The translations under genes were made by a program, and so were the position numbers. Below the pieces are notes generated by a model, which worked only from the letters and a program-made list of their open reading frames with translations, ran no database searches and had not been told where the DNA came from. From Streptomyces rapamycinicus NRRL 5491 (GTDB lineage Bacteria > Actinomycetota > Actinomycetes > Streptomycetales > Streptomycetaceae): a stretch of 64,000 nucleotides of DNA. Within the stretch, counting starts at the first letter, position 1, and the number at the start of each line of letters is the position of its first letter. Positions 33,880-44,073 of the stretch are shown here, one piece after another. Location: contig NZ_CP085193.1 of assembly GCF_024298965.1 (NCBI RefSeq), forward strand, positions 7,998,001 to 8,062,000, in the 5' to 3' direction.

Positions 33880-36342
33880 TCAGCCCTCGGCCGGTTCCAG
33901 CCGCACCGCGCACACCTTGAACTCCGGCATCCGCGACACCGGATCCAGCGCCGGGTTCGTCACCGTGTTGGCCCGCCCCGGACCCGCCCAGTGGAACGGC
34001 ATGAACACCGTGTCCGGCCGGATGTCCCGGCTGATACGGGCCGGGGCCACGGCGCGGCCGCGCCGGGAGACCACCGCGATCGGCGCGCCCTCGGCCACCC
34101 CCAGCCGCTCGGCGAGCAGCGGGTGGAGCTGGACGTAGGGGCCGGGCGCGGCCTCGTTGAGCTCGCTGACGCGCCGGGTCTGGGCGCCGGACTGGTACTG
34201 GGCCAGCACCCGGCCCGTCGTCAGCAGCACCGGATACTCCGCGTCCGGCTCCTCGGCCGCCGGGCGATGGCTGACCGGGGCGAAGCGGGCCCGGCCGTCG
34301 TCCGTGGCGAAGCGGTCGAGGAAGAGGCGGGGCGTACCGGGGTGCGGGTGGGCTCCCGGGGTTATGGATTCGGCGGGTGTGGAGTGGGCCGGGCTCTTGG
34401 ATTCGGCCGGTGTGGGGTCGGCCGGGCTCTTGGATTCGGCCGGTGTGGGGTCGGCCGGGCTCATGGATTCGGCCGGTGTGGGGTCGGCCGGGCTCATGGA
34501 TTCGGCCGGTGTGGGGTCGGCCGGGCTCATGGATTCGGCCGGTGTGGGGTCGGCCGGGCTCATGGATTCGGCCGATGTGGGGTCGGGCGGGCTCACGGAT
34601 TCGGGCGGGCTCATGGATTCGGCCCCCTCCGAGCCGTCCCGTTCCACGCCCTCCGGGCAGGGCCAGAACACCCCGTCCTCCTCCGCGATCCTCCGGTACG
34701 TGATGCCCGAGTAGTCGGCCGGACCCCCGGCCGAGGCCCGCCGCAGCTCCTCGAAGACCTCCTCCGCGTCCGCCGGGAACCCCTTCTCCCAGCCCAGCCG
34801 GGCCGCGAGCCCGCTCAGCACCCACAGGTCCGTCCGGACGCCCGGCGGCGGGGTGAGGGCCGCCCGGCGGAGGAGGACCCGGCCCTCCAGGTTGGTCATG
34901 GTCCCGGTCTCCTCGGCCCACTGGGCCACCGGCAGCACCACATCGGCGAGCGCGGCGGTCTCCGAGAGCACGACGTCCGCGACCGCCAGGAAGTCCAGCG
35001 ACCTCAGCCGGGACTCCACATGGGCCGCGCGCGGGGCGGAGACGAGCGGGTTGGAGCCCATCAGCAGCAGCGCCCGGACGTCCTGTCCGAGCGCGTCCAG
35101 GAGTTCGTAGGCGCTGCGCCCCGGCCCGGGGAGGTCGTCGGGTTCGACGCCCCAGACCGCCGCCACATGGGCGCGCGCGGCCGGGTCGTCCAGCTTGCGA
35201 TAGCCGGGCAGCTGATCGGCCTTCTGGCCGTGTTCGCGGCCGCCCTGGCCGTTGCCCTGGCCGGTCAGGCAGCCGTAGCCGGACAGCGGGCGGCCCGCGC
35301 GGCCGGTGGCCAGGCACAGGTTGATCCACGCGCCCACGGTGTCGGTGCCCTTGGACTGCTGCTCGGGGCCCCGGGCCGTCAGCACCATCGAGCTCTCGGC
35401 GTCGCAGAACATCGTGACGGCCTTACGGAGCTCAGGAACCGGGACGCCCGTGATCCGCTCCACCAGCTCGGGCCAGTGGGCCATCGCGGCGGCCCGCGCC
35501 TCGGGCCAGCCGCTGGTGCGCCGTTCGACGAACTCCTCGTCCACCCGGCCCTCCGCGACCACCAGGTGCAGCAGCCCCAGCGCGAGCGCGAGATCGGTGC
35601 CGGGGCGCGGCGCCAGATGCAGATCCGCCTGTTCGGCCGTACGGGTCCGCCGGGGATCGACCACGATCAGCTTGCCGCCCGCCTCCTTCAGCTCGGTCAG
35701 ATAGCGCAGCGCGGGCGGCATGGTCTCGGCCAGGTTCGAGCCGACGAGGACGACGCATCCGGTGCGGGCCACGTCCGCCAGCGGGAACGGCAGCCCGCGG
35801 TCAAGACCGAAGGCCCGCTGATGGGCGGCGGCGGCCGAGGACATGCAGAACCGGCCGTTGTAGTCGATCTGTGAGGTGCCGAGCACCACCCGGGCGAACT
35901 TGCCCAGCGCGTACGCCTTCTCGTTCGTCAGCCCGCCGCCGCCGAAGACCCCCACCGCGTCGCGGCCGTACGCCCGGCGGGTGGACTCCAGGCCCTCGGC
36001 GATCCGGTCGAGGGCCTCCTCCCAGGTGGCCGGTTCGAGCCGACCGGTGTCAGGGCGGCGGACCAGCGGCTCGGTCAGACGCACCCGGGAGGAGAGCACG
36101 GCGGGCGCGGTGCGGCCCTTGCCGCACAGCGCGCCACGGTTGACGGGGAACGCGGTGCGCTCGACGACCTCGACGCCGACCGGCCGACCGCCCGGCCCGT
36201 CACCGGGTCCCTCACCTGGCCCGCTGCCCGGCGGCACCGGGCGCAGCGCCATACCGCACTGCAGCGAACAGTAAGGGCAGTGCGTATCGACGGGGTCGGA
36301 GGAGGCGGGGGAGTGCTCCCCGGGAACCGGAACGTGCGCCAT
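33880..36342 (-). CDS. nasA: Assimilatory nitrate reductase catalytic subunit, with repeat insertion
   Basis: 820 residues, molybdopterin oxidoreductase. The N-terminal [4Fe-4S] motif is CPYCSLQC (residues 22-29) with the fourth ligand in GALCGKG. MGD-binding segments include [37 protein letters not shown] and [19 protein letters not shown]. At about residues 575-660 an insertion of [11 protein letters not shown] repeats (33-bp units) makes it longer than usual. It ends in the molybdopterin dinucleotide-binding domain. Reduces nitrate to nitrite, which NirBD converts to ammonium. Divergent from the CbiX-type gene. Confidence 0.9.
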   Translation of the reverse strand: MAHVPVPGEHSPASSDPVDTHCPYCSLQCGMALRPVPPGSGPGEGPGDGPGGRPVGVEVVERTAFPVNRGALCGKGRTAPAVLSSRVRLTEPLVRRPDTGRLEPATWEEALDRIAEGLESTRRAYGRDAVGVFGGGGLTNEKAYALGKFARVVLGTSQIDYNGRFCMSSAAAAHQRAFGLDRGLPFPLADVARTGCVVLVGSNLAETMPPALRYLTELKEAGGKLIVVDPRRTRTAEQADLHLAPRPGTDLALALGLLHLVVAEGRVDEEFVERRTSGWPEARAAAMAHWPELVERITGVPVPELRKAVTMFCDAESSMVLTARGPEQQSKGTDTVGAWINLCLATGRAGRPLSGYGCLTGQGNGQGGREHGQKADQLPGYRKLDDPAARAHVAAVWGVEPDDLPGPGRSAYELLDALGQDVRALLLMGSNPLVSAPRAAHVESRLRSLDFLAVADVVLSETAALADVVLPVAQWAEETGTMTNLEGRVLLRRAALTPPPGVRTDLWVLSGLAARLGWEKGFPADAEEVFEELRRASAGGPADYSGITYRRIAEEDGVFWPCPEGVERDGSEGAESMSPPESVSPPDPTSAESMSPADPTPAESMSPADPTPAESMSPADPTPAESMSPADPTPAESKSPADPTPAESKSPAHSTPAESITPGAHPHPGTPRLFLDRFATDDGRARFAPVSHRPAAEEPDAEYPVLLTTGRVLAQYQSGAQTRRVSELNEAAPGPYVQLHPLLAERLGVAEGAPIAVVSRRGRAVAPARISRDIRPDTVFMPFHWAGPGRANTVTNPALDPVSRMPEFKVCAVRLEPAEG
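34364..34612. repeat. 33-bp tandem repeat, seven units plus a short one, in nasA
   Basis: Units begin at 34364, 34397, 34430, 34463, 34496, 34529 and 34562, followed by an 18-base truncated unit at 34595. Central units are nearly identical; the first and last are diverged. Each encodes [15 protein letters not shown] peptide. All lengths are multiples of three, so the nasA frame is preserved. Confidence 0.92.
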
Positions 36343-36343
36343 G

Positions 36344-36403
36344 CGAAGGAGCGTGCTACGGCCGTGTTACAGCCCGCGTCACCTCGCATTACGCCTGCGG
36401 GAA
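36344..36403. promoter_or_regulatory. Possible GlnR-type sites in the nasA/chelatase divergent promoter
   Basis: Plus-strand pentamers with 11-base phasing: GCTAC (36355), GTTAC (36366), CGTCA (36377) and ATTAC (36388). Two or three fit the gTnAC half-site, but the GaAAC partners are poor. Suggestive because nasA genes are GlnR targets in Streptomyces, but much weaker than the box before the nir operon. Confidence 0.3.
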
Positions 36404-36502
36404 GCGGACCTCAGCACGGCGCGGGGCGGCCGGTGAAGTCGACGCAATCACCTGTGACGGCCACGCAATGGCGGCGCAATCTGCCGCTGCCAGGCTCTCG
36501 TC

Positions 36503-37426
36503 ATGACGCCCCACCCCGCTCCTCCCGGTGCACCTGGCCCTCCTGGTCCTCCTGGCCCTCCTGGTCCTCCTGGCCCCGACGGCACGGCGGACTTCGACAG
36601 TGCCCGGCAGATCATGACCCGGTTCACCGCCCAGCTCACCACCCAGCTCGACCGGCTGGGTCACCACGGCGTCCGCCGGGGCGGCCGCGTTCGCCCGCCG
36701 GCGCTCGTCGCCGTCGCCCACGGCAGCCGGGACCCCGAGGCGCTGCGCACCGTGAACGCCCTCCTGGACCGCGTCCGCGCGCTCCGCCCCGGACTACCCG
36801 TACGCCTGGGCCATATCGAACTCAACCGGCCGCTGCTGGCCGACACACTGGCCGCGCTGCGCGGCGAGGCGGTGCTCGTCCCGCTGCTGCTGAGCCGAGG
36901 CCACCACATCAAACGGGACATCCCGGACGCCGTCGCGGCCGCGCCCCATCTCACCGCCCGGATCGCCGCCCCGCTCGGCCCGGACCCGCTGCTCGCCGAG
37001 GCACTGCACGCCCGGCTGGCGGAGGCGGGCCGACGCGCTGCGGTTCCGCCCCTGACGGGCGGCGTCGTCCTCGCCGCCGCGGGCTCCCGCGACCCGGACG
37101 CGGCCGTCGACACGGCCCGTACCGCCGCCCTGCTCAGCGCCCGGCTCGGCGGGGTGCCCGTGCTGCCCGGCCACGCCTCCGGCTCCGGCCCCGCCGTGCC
37201 CGAGGCCGTACGCGCCCTGGCCGCGCTCGGCCACGACCGGATCGCGGTCGCCTCCTACTTCACCGCGCCCGGCCGTTTCGCGGCCCAGTGCGCGAGCGCC
37301 GTACCCGGCCTCGCGGCCGCCCCGCTCGGCGCCCATCCGGCGGTGGCGCGTCTCGTACTGCGCCGTTACGAACAGGCGCTGGCCTCTGCGCCCTTGTCAC
37401 ACCCGGCGGCTACCGTCGGTGTATGA
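36503..37426 (+). CDS. Sirohydrochlorin chelatase, CbiX/SirB type
   Basis: 307 residues. Two half-domains of the CbiX fold: [21 protein letters not shown] with the catalytic-type His and [18 protein letters not shown] in the first, and [18 protein letters not shown] with [11 protein letters not shown] in the second. Inserts iron (or cobalt) into sirohydrochlorin; its position next to nasA points to siroheme for NirB. The N-terminus has a collagen-like (GPP)n tract from 9-bp units at 36527-36580. Its TGA overlaps the dgt start by four bases. Confidence 0.87.
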   Translation: MTPHPAPPGAPGPPGPPGPPGPPGPDGTADFDSARQIMTRFTAQLTTQLDRLGHHGVRRGGRVRPPALVAVAHGSRDPEALRTVNALLDRVRALRPGLPVRLGHIELNRPLLADTLAALRGEAVLVPLLLSRGHHIKRDIPDAVAAAPHLTARIAAPLGPDPLLAEALHARLAEAGRRAAVPPLTGGVVLAAAGSRDPDAAVDTARTAALLSARLGGVPVLPGHASGSGPAVPEAVRALAALGHDRIAVASYFTAPGRFAAQCASAVPGLAAAPLGAHPAVARLVLRRYEQALASAPLSHPAATVGV

Positions 37427-38820
37427 GTCCCAACGCACCCCCTGAACCGGAACCGGATCCGGCCGACTCGGCCGGTGTCCCTTCGGCCGGTGCCGCCTCG
37501 GCCGGTGTCCCCGAGGCTGGCCCCCGCCGCGTCCCCGGCTATGCCGCGGCGGACCTCGAGCGCTGGGCGCCCGAGCCCGACAAGCGGCCGGGCCGGACCG
37601 CCTTCCAGCGGGACCGGGCGCGGGTGCTGCACTCCGCCGCGCTGCGCAGACTGGCCGGGAAGACCCAGGTGGTGCCCGCCACACCGGCCGCCGACCCCGG
37701 ACCGGCCGGACGCGCCCCGGCCTTCGACGCCACGCCCCGCACCCGGCTGACCCACTCCCTGGAGTGCGCCCAGGTGGGCCGTGAGCTGGGGGCCGCCCTC
37801 GGCTGCGACCCGGATCTGGTGGAGACGGCCTGTCTCGCCCATGACCTCGGCCATCCGCCGTTCGGGCACAACGGCGAGCGGGTGCTCAACGAGATCGCCG
37901 AGCCCTGCGGCGGCTTCGAGGGGAACGCGCAGTCGCTGCGGCTGCTGGCCCGGCTGGAGCCGAAGCGGTTCGTGCCCGGCCGGGGCACCGGCGAGCCGGT
38001 GAGCGTCGGGCTCAACCTCACCCGCGCCGCGCTGGACGCCGCCACCAAGTACCCCTGGCCGCGCGGCGGCCATCCGCACAGCCCCCGCTCCCCGAAGTTC
38101 GGGGTCTATGAGGACGACGTCCCGATCTTCGAGTGGTACCGGCAGGGCGCCCCCGAGGGCCGTACGACCTTCGAGGCCCAGGTCATGGACTGGTCCGACG
38201 ATGTCGCCTACTCCGTCCACGACGTCGAGGACGGGCTGCACGCGGGCCATCTGAACCCCGCGCGCCTGCTCGCCGAGCCCGAGCGCCACGAGGTCTTCGC
38301 CGTCGCCGCCGACCGCTACGCCCCGGGGGCCGAGCCCGACGAACTGGCCGAGGCGCTGGACCGGCTGCTGGGCCAGGAGTGGTGGCCGCACGGCTACGAC
38401 GGCTCGTCCGTCGCCCAGGCCCGCCTCAAGGACGCCACCAGCCAGCTCATCGGCCGCTTCTGCCTGGCCGCCGAGGGCGCCACCCGCGCGGCGTACGGCA
38501 CGGGCCGCTTCACCCGCTACCACGCCGAGCTGGTCGTCCCCCGCGCCACCCGTCTGGAGTGCGCGGTCCTCAAGGCGGTCGCCGACCGGTATGTGATCCA
38601 GCGCGCCGACCAGGAGCTGGTCCGGGCCGATCAGCGCGTGGTCATCGCCGAGCTGGGCGAGGCCCTGATCGCCCGCGCCCCCGACGGCCTGGACCCCCAG
38701 TTCCGCGCGCTCTTCGACGCGGCCGGGGACGACCGGGGCCGGCTGCGGGCCATCGTCGACCAGATCGCCTCCCTGACCGACACCTCGGCCCGGGGGCTCC
38801 ACGCCCGGCTCACCGTTTGA
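37423..38820 (+). CDS. dgt: Deoxyguanosinetriphosphate triphosphohydrolase-like protein
   Basis: 465 residues. HD-domain metal ligands in [15 protein letters not shown] (His) and [16 protein letters not shown] (HD); also [19 protein letters not shown]. Hydrolyses dNTPs to nucleoside and triphosphate, controlling nucleotide pools. The ATG at 37423 overlaps the chelatase stop (ATGA). The N-terminal 40 residues are Pro/Ala/Gly-rich. In actinomycetes it is found near dnaG, as here. Confidence 0.9.
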   Translation: MSPNAPPEPEPDPADSAGVPSAGAASAGVPEAGPRRVPGYAAADLERWAPEPDKRPGRTAFQRDRARVLHSAALRRLAGKTQVVPATPAADPGPAGRAPAFDATPRTRLTHSLECAQVGRELGAALGCDPDLVETACLAHDLGHPPFGHNGERVLNEIAEPCGGFEGNAQSLRLLARLEPKRFVPGRGTGEPVSVGLNLTRAALDAATKYPWPRGGHPHSPRSPKFGVYEDDVPIFEWYRQGAPEGRTTFEAQVMDWSDDVAYSVHDVEDGLHAGHLNPARLLAEPERHEVFAVAADRYAPGAEPDELAEALDRLLGQEWWPHGYDGSSVAQARLKDATSQLIGRFCLAAEGATRAAYGTGRFTRYHAELVVPRATRLECAVLKAVADRYVIQRADQELVRADQRVVIAELGEALIARAPDGLDPQFRALFDAAGDDRGRLRAIVDQIASLTDTSARGLHARLTV

Positions 38821-38967
38821 AGCCGGAAGCCGCCCGCCGGATACGGCTTCCGCGCACACATACGGCCTACCGGCCCTTCCGGACGCAAGCGCGGTGCGGG
38901 AGGCTCCCCTGGGTAAGGCACTCATAGAGGAACCGCTCGGCACGGCTCGGCAGCCAGGAGGACACAA

Positions 38968-40263
38968 GTGGTGGACGCACACCAGACATTCGTCATCGTC
39001 GGAGGGGGCCTGGCCGGGGCGAAAGCCGCGGAAACCCTTCGAGCGGAGGGATTCACCGGGCGGGTGATCCTCATCGGTGACGAACGCGACCACCCCTATG
39101 AACGGCCCCCGCTCTCCAAGGGCTTCCTCACCGGCAGCCAGGAGCGCGACAGCGTCTTCGTCCACGAGCCCGCCTGGTACGCCCAGGCCGATGTCGAGCT
39201 CCACCTCGGCCTGCCCGCCGTCCACCTGGACCGCACCGCCAAGGCCGTGACCCTGGGCGACGGCGCCCGGGTCCACTACGACCGGCTGCTGCTGGCCACC
39301 GGCGCCGAGCCGCGCCGCCTCGACATCCCCGGCACCGATCTGGCCGGGGTCCACCATCTGCGCCGGCTCGCCCACGCCGAGCGGCTCAAGGGCGTCCTCA
39401 CCACCCTCGGCCGGGACAACGGCCAGCTGGTCATCGCGGGCGCGGGCTGGATCGGCCTCGAGGTCGCGGCCGCCGCCCGCGGCTACGGCGCCGAGGTGAC
39501 CATCGTCGAGCCCGAGCCCACCCCGCTCCACCCCGTGCTCGGCCCCGAGCTGGGCGCCCTCTTCGCCGACCTCCACGGCGAGCACGGCGTCCGCTTCCAC
39601 TTCGGCGCCCGCCTCACCGAGATCACCGGCCAGGACGGCATGGTGCTGGCCGCCCTCACCGACGACGGCGAGGAGCACCCCGCCCACAGCGTGCTGGCCG
39701 CCATCGGCGCCGCCCCGCGCACCGCCCTCGCCGAGGCCGCGGGCCTGGAGGTGGTGGACCGCGCGGCGGGCGGCGGCATCGCGGTCGACGCCTCGCTGCG
39801 CACCAGCGATCCGGACATCTTCGCGGCGGGCGACGTGGCCTCCGCCCCGCTCGCGTTCCTCGAGGGCACCCCGGTACGGGCCGCGCTCCCGCCGAGCGCC
39901 CGGCTGCGCGTCGAGCACTGGGCCAACGCCCTCAACGGCGGCCCGGCGGCGGCCCGCGCCATGCTCGGCCAGGACGTCGCGTACGACCGGGTGCCGTACT
40001 TCTTCTCCGACCAGTACGACGTCGGCCTGGAGTACTCCGGCTACGCCCCGCCCGGCAGTTACGACCAGGTGCTGGTGCGCGGCGACGTCGGCAAGCGGCA
40101 GTTCGTCGCCTTCTGGCTGAACGACGGCCGCCTGCTCGCGGGCATGAACGTCAACGTCTGGGATGTCACCGAATCGATCCAACGGCTCATCCGCGGCGGG
40201 CAGCAGCTCGACCCGGCGGCCCTGGCCGACCCGACCGTCCCGCTCACCTCGCTCCTCCCGTAG
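38968..40263 (+). CDS. FAD-dependent ferredoxin-reductase-like oxidoreductase
   Basis: 431 residues. FAD motif TFVIVGGGLAGAKAAETL, DERDHPYERPPLSKGFL typical of dioxygenase/P450 ferredoxin reductases, NAD motif LVIAGAGWIGLEVAAAARG, and FAAGDVAS for FAD ribityl contact; the C-terminal domain (YDVGLEYSGYAPPG) is family-like. It probably passes electrons from NADH to a ferredoxin. The GTG start has GGAGG about eight bases upstream. P450 genes are in the window but not adjacent. Confidence 0.9.
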   Translation: MVDAHQTFVIVGGGLAGAKAAETLRAEGFTGRVILIGDERDHPYERPPLSKGFLTGSQERDSVFVHEPAWYAQADVELHLGLPAVHLDRTAKAVTLGDGARVHYDRLLLATGAEPRRLDIPGTDLAGVHHLRRLAHAERLKGVLTTLGRDNGQLVIAGAGWIGLEVAAAARGYGAEVTIVEPEPTPLHPVLGPELGALFADLHGEHGVRFHFGARLTEITGQDGMVLAALTDDGEEHPAHSVLAAIGAAPRTALAEAAGLEVVDRAAGGGIAVDASLRTSDPDIFAAGDVASAPLAFLEGTPVRAALPPSARLRVEHWANALNGGPAAARAMLGQDVAYDRVPYFFSDQYDVGLEYSGYAPPGSYDQVLVRGDVGKRQFVAFWLNDGRLLAGMNVNVWDVTESIQRLIRGGQQLDPAALADPTVPLTSLLP

Positions 40264-40312
40264 GCCCGTACCCGTAGGCCCGTAGGCCCGTAGGCCCGTA
40301 GGCCCGTAAGCC
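40260..40312. repeat. 8-bp tandem repeat after the reductase gene
   Basis: Repeats of CCCGTAGG (about five in phase, then degenerate) start at the reductase stop codon. The 8-base period is not a multiple of three, consistent with a non-coding location. Confidence 0.85.
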
Positions 40313-40399
40313 CTGGGCGCTCAGGCCCTCAGACGCCCTCAGACCCTTCGGAACACCGGGGTCCGGCAGGCGGCGGACAGCCGTGTCGGACCCCGGCCG

Positions 40400-40405
40400 T
40401 AGAAT
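40400..40405 (+). promoter_or_regulatory. Possible -10 of a leaderless dnaG transcript
   Basis: TAGAAT ends six bases before the GTG of dnaG, and there is no Shine-Dalgarno in the gap, so transcription may start at or next to the start codon. A -35 is not convincing (GGACAG with 19-base spacing). Confidence 0.4.
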
Positions 40406-40411
40406 TCGGGC

Positions 40412-42355
40412 GTGGCAGGCAGGATCAACGATGACGACGTGAAGGCGGTACGGGCAGCGGTCCCGATCGACGCCGTCGTATCCGAATACCTCCAGCTGCG
40501 GAACGCGGGGGGTGGCAATCTCAAGGGCCTGTGCCCCTTCCACGACGAGAAGAGCCCGTCCTTCCAGGTCAGCCCCAGTAAGGGGCTCTACTACTGCTTC
40601 GGCTGCCAGGAGGGCGGCGACACGGTCGACTTCATCATGAAGATCGACCACCTCTCCTTCGCCGAGACCATCGAGCGGCTGGCCTCCCAGTCCGGGATCA
40701 CCCTGCGCTACGAGGAGGGCGGCTACACCCCCGGCCGCCAGCAGGGCGAGCGCACCCGGCTGGTCGAGGCCCACAAGGTGGCAGCGCAGTTCTACGTGGA
40801 GCAGCTGGACCGCCCCGAGGCGGAGATCGGCCGGAAGTTCCTCGCCGAGCGCGGTTTCGACCAGGCCGCCGCCCAGCACTTCGGCGTCGGCTACAGCCCG
40901 GCGGGCTGGGACCACCTCGTCCGCTACCTGCGCGGCCGCGGCTTCACCGACCAGGAGCTGATCCTCTCCGGCCTCGCCCAGGAGAGCCGCCGCAATCCGA
41001 TCGACCGCTTCCGCGGCCGTCTGATGTGGCCGATCCGCGACATCTCCGGTGAGGTCGTCGGCTTCGGCGCCCGCAAGCTGCGCGACGACGACAACGGCCC
41101 GAAGTACCTCAACACCCCGGAGACCCCGCTCTACAAGAAGTCCCATGTCCTCTACGGCATCGACCTCGCCAAGAAGGACATCGCCAAGACCAGCCGGGCG
41201 GTGGTGGTCGAGGGCTATACGGACGTCATGGCCTGCCATCTCGCGGGCGTCACCACCGCCATCGCCACCTGCGGCACCTCCTTCGGCGGCGACCACATCA
41301 AGATCCTCCGTCGGCTGCTGATGGACAATTCGGGTGCCGAGGTGGTCTTCACCTTCGACGGTGACGCGGCGGGCCAGAAGGCGGCCCTGCGTGCCTTCGA
41401 GGACGACCAGAAGTTCGCCGCCGAGACCTACATCGCGATCACCCCGGGCGGGATGGACCCCTGCGAGCTGCGGCTCGCGGAGGGCGACGACGCCGTCAAG
41501 TCGCTGGTCGATAGCCGTACCCAGCTGTTCGAGTTCGCCATCCGGCAGATCATCGCCCGCCACAACCTGGACACGGCGGTGGGGCGCGCCGCCGCGCTGG
41601 AGGAGGCGGCGCCCGTCGTCGCCGGGATCAAGAACAGCTCCATCCAGCACGAGTCGGCGGTGCATCTCGCGGGTCTGCTCGGCATCCTCGACACCCAGTT
41701 CGTCGTGCGACGCGTCTCGCAGCTGGCCCGCTGGGCGCGGGAACGCGGCCGCGGCGGGGGTGGCGACCAGCGCGGCCGGGGCGACCAGCGCGGCGGTCCC
41801 GGGGGCGGCGGACCGCGCCAGGGCCACCAGGGCGCCCCGGAGGCCCAGGGCGCCCCGGTGCCCCCGCGCGGCCCCGCCCTCAACCTCCGCAGCCCCGCCC
41901 ATCGCGTCGAGCGCGAGCTGCTCAAGCTGGCGCTGCAACACCCCCATCTGGTCTCCCCGGCCTTCGACGCCTACGGCATCGACGAGTTCACCGCCCCGCC
42001 GTACGCGGCGGTGCGCCGCGCCATCGAGGACGCGGGCGGCGCGGCCGCCGCGGACGACGACTATCTCGCCCGGGTCCGGGAGGCGGCGCCCGACGACACG
42101 GTCCGGGCGATGGTCACCGAGCTCGCCGTCGAGCCGCCGCACACCCGCCGCGACCCGGACGAGGTGTACGCGGGCGTGCAGTTGGTGGCCGTCCGGCTGG
42201 CCGCGGTGAACCACCGCGTGACCGAGGTGCGGGGCACCCTCCAGCGCCTGGGGCAGCACGCCGACCCCGCCCACCTCGCCGCCGTGCAGAACGAGCTGTG
42301 GGTGCTGCAGCAGTACGGCCAGTCCCTCCGGGACCGGGGCGCGGCGGCGCTGTAG
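40412..42355 (+). CDS. dnaG: DNA primase
   Basis: 647 residues. N-terminal zinc finger (LCPFHDEKSPSF, then YYCFGCQEGG), catalytic core with DLAKKDIAKTSRAVVVEGYTD and the Toprim acidic motif in VFTFDGDAAGQKAAL, a Gly/Gln/Arg-rich linker (residues about 445-490), and a C-terminal helicase-binding domain (AHRVERELLKLALQHP). Makes RNA primers for replication. Upstream of the HrdA-like sigma factor. Confidence 0.96.
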   Translation: MAGRINDDDVKAVRAAVPIDAVVSEYLQLRNAGGGNLKGLCPFHDEKSPSFQVSPSKGLYYCFGCQEGGDTVDFIMKIDHLSFAETIERLASQSGITLRYEEGGYTPGRQQGERTRLVEAHKVAAQFYVEQLDRPEAEIGRKFLAERGFDQAAAQHFGVGYSPAGWDHLVRYLRGRGFTDQELILSGLAQESRRNPIDRFRGRLMWPIRDISGEVVGFGARKLRDDDNGPKYLNTPETPLYKKSHVLYGIDLAKKDIAKTSRAVVVEGYTDVMACHLAGVTTAIATCGTSFGGDHIKILRRLLMDNSGAEVVFTFDGDAAGQKAALRAFEDDQKFAAETYIAITPGGMDPCELRLAEGDDAVKSLVDSRTQLFEFAIRQIIARHNLDTAVGRAAALEEAAPVVAGIKNSSIQHESAVHLAGLLGILDTQFVVRRVSQLARWARERGRGGGGDQRGRGDQRGGPGGGGPRQGHQGAPEAQGAPVPPRGPALNLRSPAHRVERELLKLALQHPHLVSPAFDAYGIDEFTAPPYAAVRRAIEDAGGAAAADDDYLARVREAAPDDTVRAMVTELAVEPPHTRRDPDEVYAGVQLVAVRLAAVNHRVTEVRGTLQRLGQHADPAHLAAVQNELWVLQQYGQSLRDRGAAAL

Positions 42356-42747
42356 GACGAGCGGGCGCTCAGGGCGGGCGAGGGGCGGCGAGGGGCGGCC
42401 GGGGGGCGGCGAGGGGCGGCCGGGGGCGGCGGGGGCCGGTGGATGGGTTCCGGCCAGCACGTTCGTGCTCCGGCGGGCGGGCCAGAGGGGTCGCTGTAGC
42501 CGCCGGGTAGTCGTACGGTCACGGGCCGCTGAGCAAAAAGTGCCCGCACGCCCCTCGTGGCGGGCCTGTGTCGTACTCCACACTGGGATGCGGTGCCTGA
42601 GTCCTCGGAGCGCGGCGGTCTAGGCCGGGTAGGGCCGGAATCCCCCGCAGAGTCGCTCAAGATGTACGGGACGGACGGCGGCGCGGCCGCCGTGCCGTAC
42701 CCGATCGTTCTGCCCCCTCAGCAGCGATCACCCTGGAGGTCGCCCCC
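42356..42747. other. Intergenic region: G-rich repeats, hairpin, sigma-factor promoter zone
   Basis: 42362-42440 is a run of AGGGGCGGC/CGGGGGGCGGC repeats. 42542-42565 is a hairpin (GCCCGCACG with CGTGGCGGGC) that may end the dnaG transcript. The remaining 180 bases before the GTG of the sigma gene would hold its promoter. No gene seen. Confidence 0.55.
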
Positions 42748-44016
42748 GTGCAGACCCAGACCCTCACCGACGCGGCCCTCGCGGCGCGCCCCCTGTCCCC
42801 CCACTCGTCCCGCGCCACGGCGGTAGCGCCGGCCATGCCCGAGGACTCGGCGGACCTCGCCCCGGAAGGCGTACCGGATACCGGCCAGGACGCCGCACCG
42901 GGCCCCACGGCCGAGCTCGCCCCCGACACCGCCCCGGCCCCCGCGCCCGACGGCGCCGCCCCCGAAGCGGAACCCGCAGAGCCCACAGAGCCCACCGAGT
43001 CCGCAGAGCCCGCTGAGTCCGCCGAGCCTGCCGACCCGGTCGAGGCCGTGGAGCCCGTCGAGCCCGTCGAACCGATCGAGCCGCCCGCCCGCGCCGACAC
43101 CAGCGGCCCCTCCGCCGACCTCTTCCGCCAGTACCTCCGCGAGATCGGGCGGATACCGCTGCTCTCCGCGGTCGAGGAGGTCGAGCTGGCCCGCCGGGTC
43201 GAGGCGGGCCTCTTCGCCGAGGAGAAGCTCGGCAACACCCCCGACCTCGACTCCCAACTCGCCCTGGACCTGGACCGGTTGGTGGTCCTGGGCCGGATGG
43301 CCAAGCGCCGGCTGATCGAGGCCAACCTCCGCCTCGTCGTCTCCGTCGCCAAGCGCTACGTCGGCCGCGGTCTGACCATGCTGGACCTGGTCCAGGAGGG
43401 CAACCTCGGCCTGATCCGCGCGGTCGAGAAGTTCGACTACGCCCGCGGCTACAAGTTCTCGACGTACGCGACCTGGTGGATCCGCCAGGCCATGTCCCGC
43501 GCCCTGGCCGACCAGGCCCGGACGATCCGGGTCCCGGTGCATGTCGTCGAGCTGATCAACCGGGTGGTCCGGGTCCAGCGCCGGATGCTCCAGGAGCGCG
43601 GCTACGAACCCACCCCCGAGGAGGTCGCCGCCCATCTCGACCTGCTCCCGGAGCGGGTGAGCGAGGTGCTGCGGCTGGCCCAGGAGCCGGTGTCGCTCCA
43701 CGCGCCGGTGGGCGAGGAGGACGATGTCGCCCTCGGCGACCTCATCGAGGACGGCGACGCGGCGTCCCCCGTGGAGTCCGCGGCCTTCCTGCTGCTCCGC
43801 GAGCATCTGGAGGCCGTGCTGTCGACGCTCGGCGAGCGCGAACGCAAGGTGGTGCAGCTGCGGTACGGACTGGCGGACGGCCGCCCCCGCACGCTGGAGG
43901 AGATCGGCCGGATCTTCGGGGTGACGCGGGAGCGGATCCGCCAGATCGAGTCGAAGACGCTCAACAAGCTCCGCGACCACGCCTTCGCCGATCAGCTGCG
44001 CGGCTATCTGGACTAG
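42748..44016 (+). CDS. hrdA: Group-2 RNA polymerase sigma factor, HrdA-like
   Basis: 422 residues. Conserved region 1.2 ([18 protein letters not shown]), region 2 with [17 protein letters not shown] and [17 protein letters not shown], region 3, and region 4.2 ([20 protein letters not shown]). The first 115 residues are low complexity, ending in 9-bp-repeat [21 protein letters not shown] sequence. GTG start with GGAGG upstream. Next to dnaG, as hrdA is in S. coelicolor, which is why that symbol is preferred over hrdC/hrdD; it is not the essential HrdB, which is longer. Confidence 0.85.
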   Translation: MQTQTLTDAALAARPLSPHSSRATAVAPAMPEDSADLAPEGVPDTGQDAAPGPTAELAPDTAPAPAPDGAAPEAEPAEPTEPTESAEPAESAEPADPVEAVEPVEPVEPIEPPARADTSGPSADLFRQYLREIGRIPLLSAVEEVELARRVEAGLFAEEKLGNTPDLDSQLALDLDRLVVLGRMAKRRLIEANLRLVVSVAKRYVGRGLTMLDLVQEGNLGLIRAVEKFDYARGYKFSTYATWWIRQAMSRALADQARTIRVPVHVVELINRVVRVQRRMLQERGYEPTPEEVAAHLDLLPERVSEVLRLAQEPVSLHAPVGEEDDVALGDLIEDGDAASPVESAAFLLLREHLEAVLSTLGERERKVVQLRYGLADGRPRTLEEIGRIFGVTRERIRQIESKTLNKLRDHAFADQLRGYLD

Positions 44017-44073
44017 CGCCCCGGCCCACGCCCACGCGGGCCGGGCCGCCCCGAAACGGCGCCGGGCCGGGCC

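Noticed and set aside
34364..34612. CRISPR-like array
   Set aside because: The units are directly tandem without spacers and encode peptide repeats in nasA, so it is a minisatellite.
36343..36502. Cobalamin riboswitch before the CbiX-type gene
   Set aside because: The interval is too short and no B12-box-like sequence was seen; a siroheme role next to nasA fits better.
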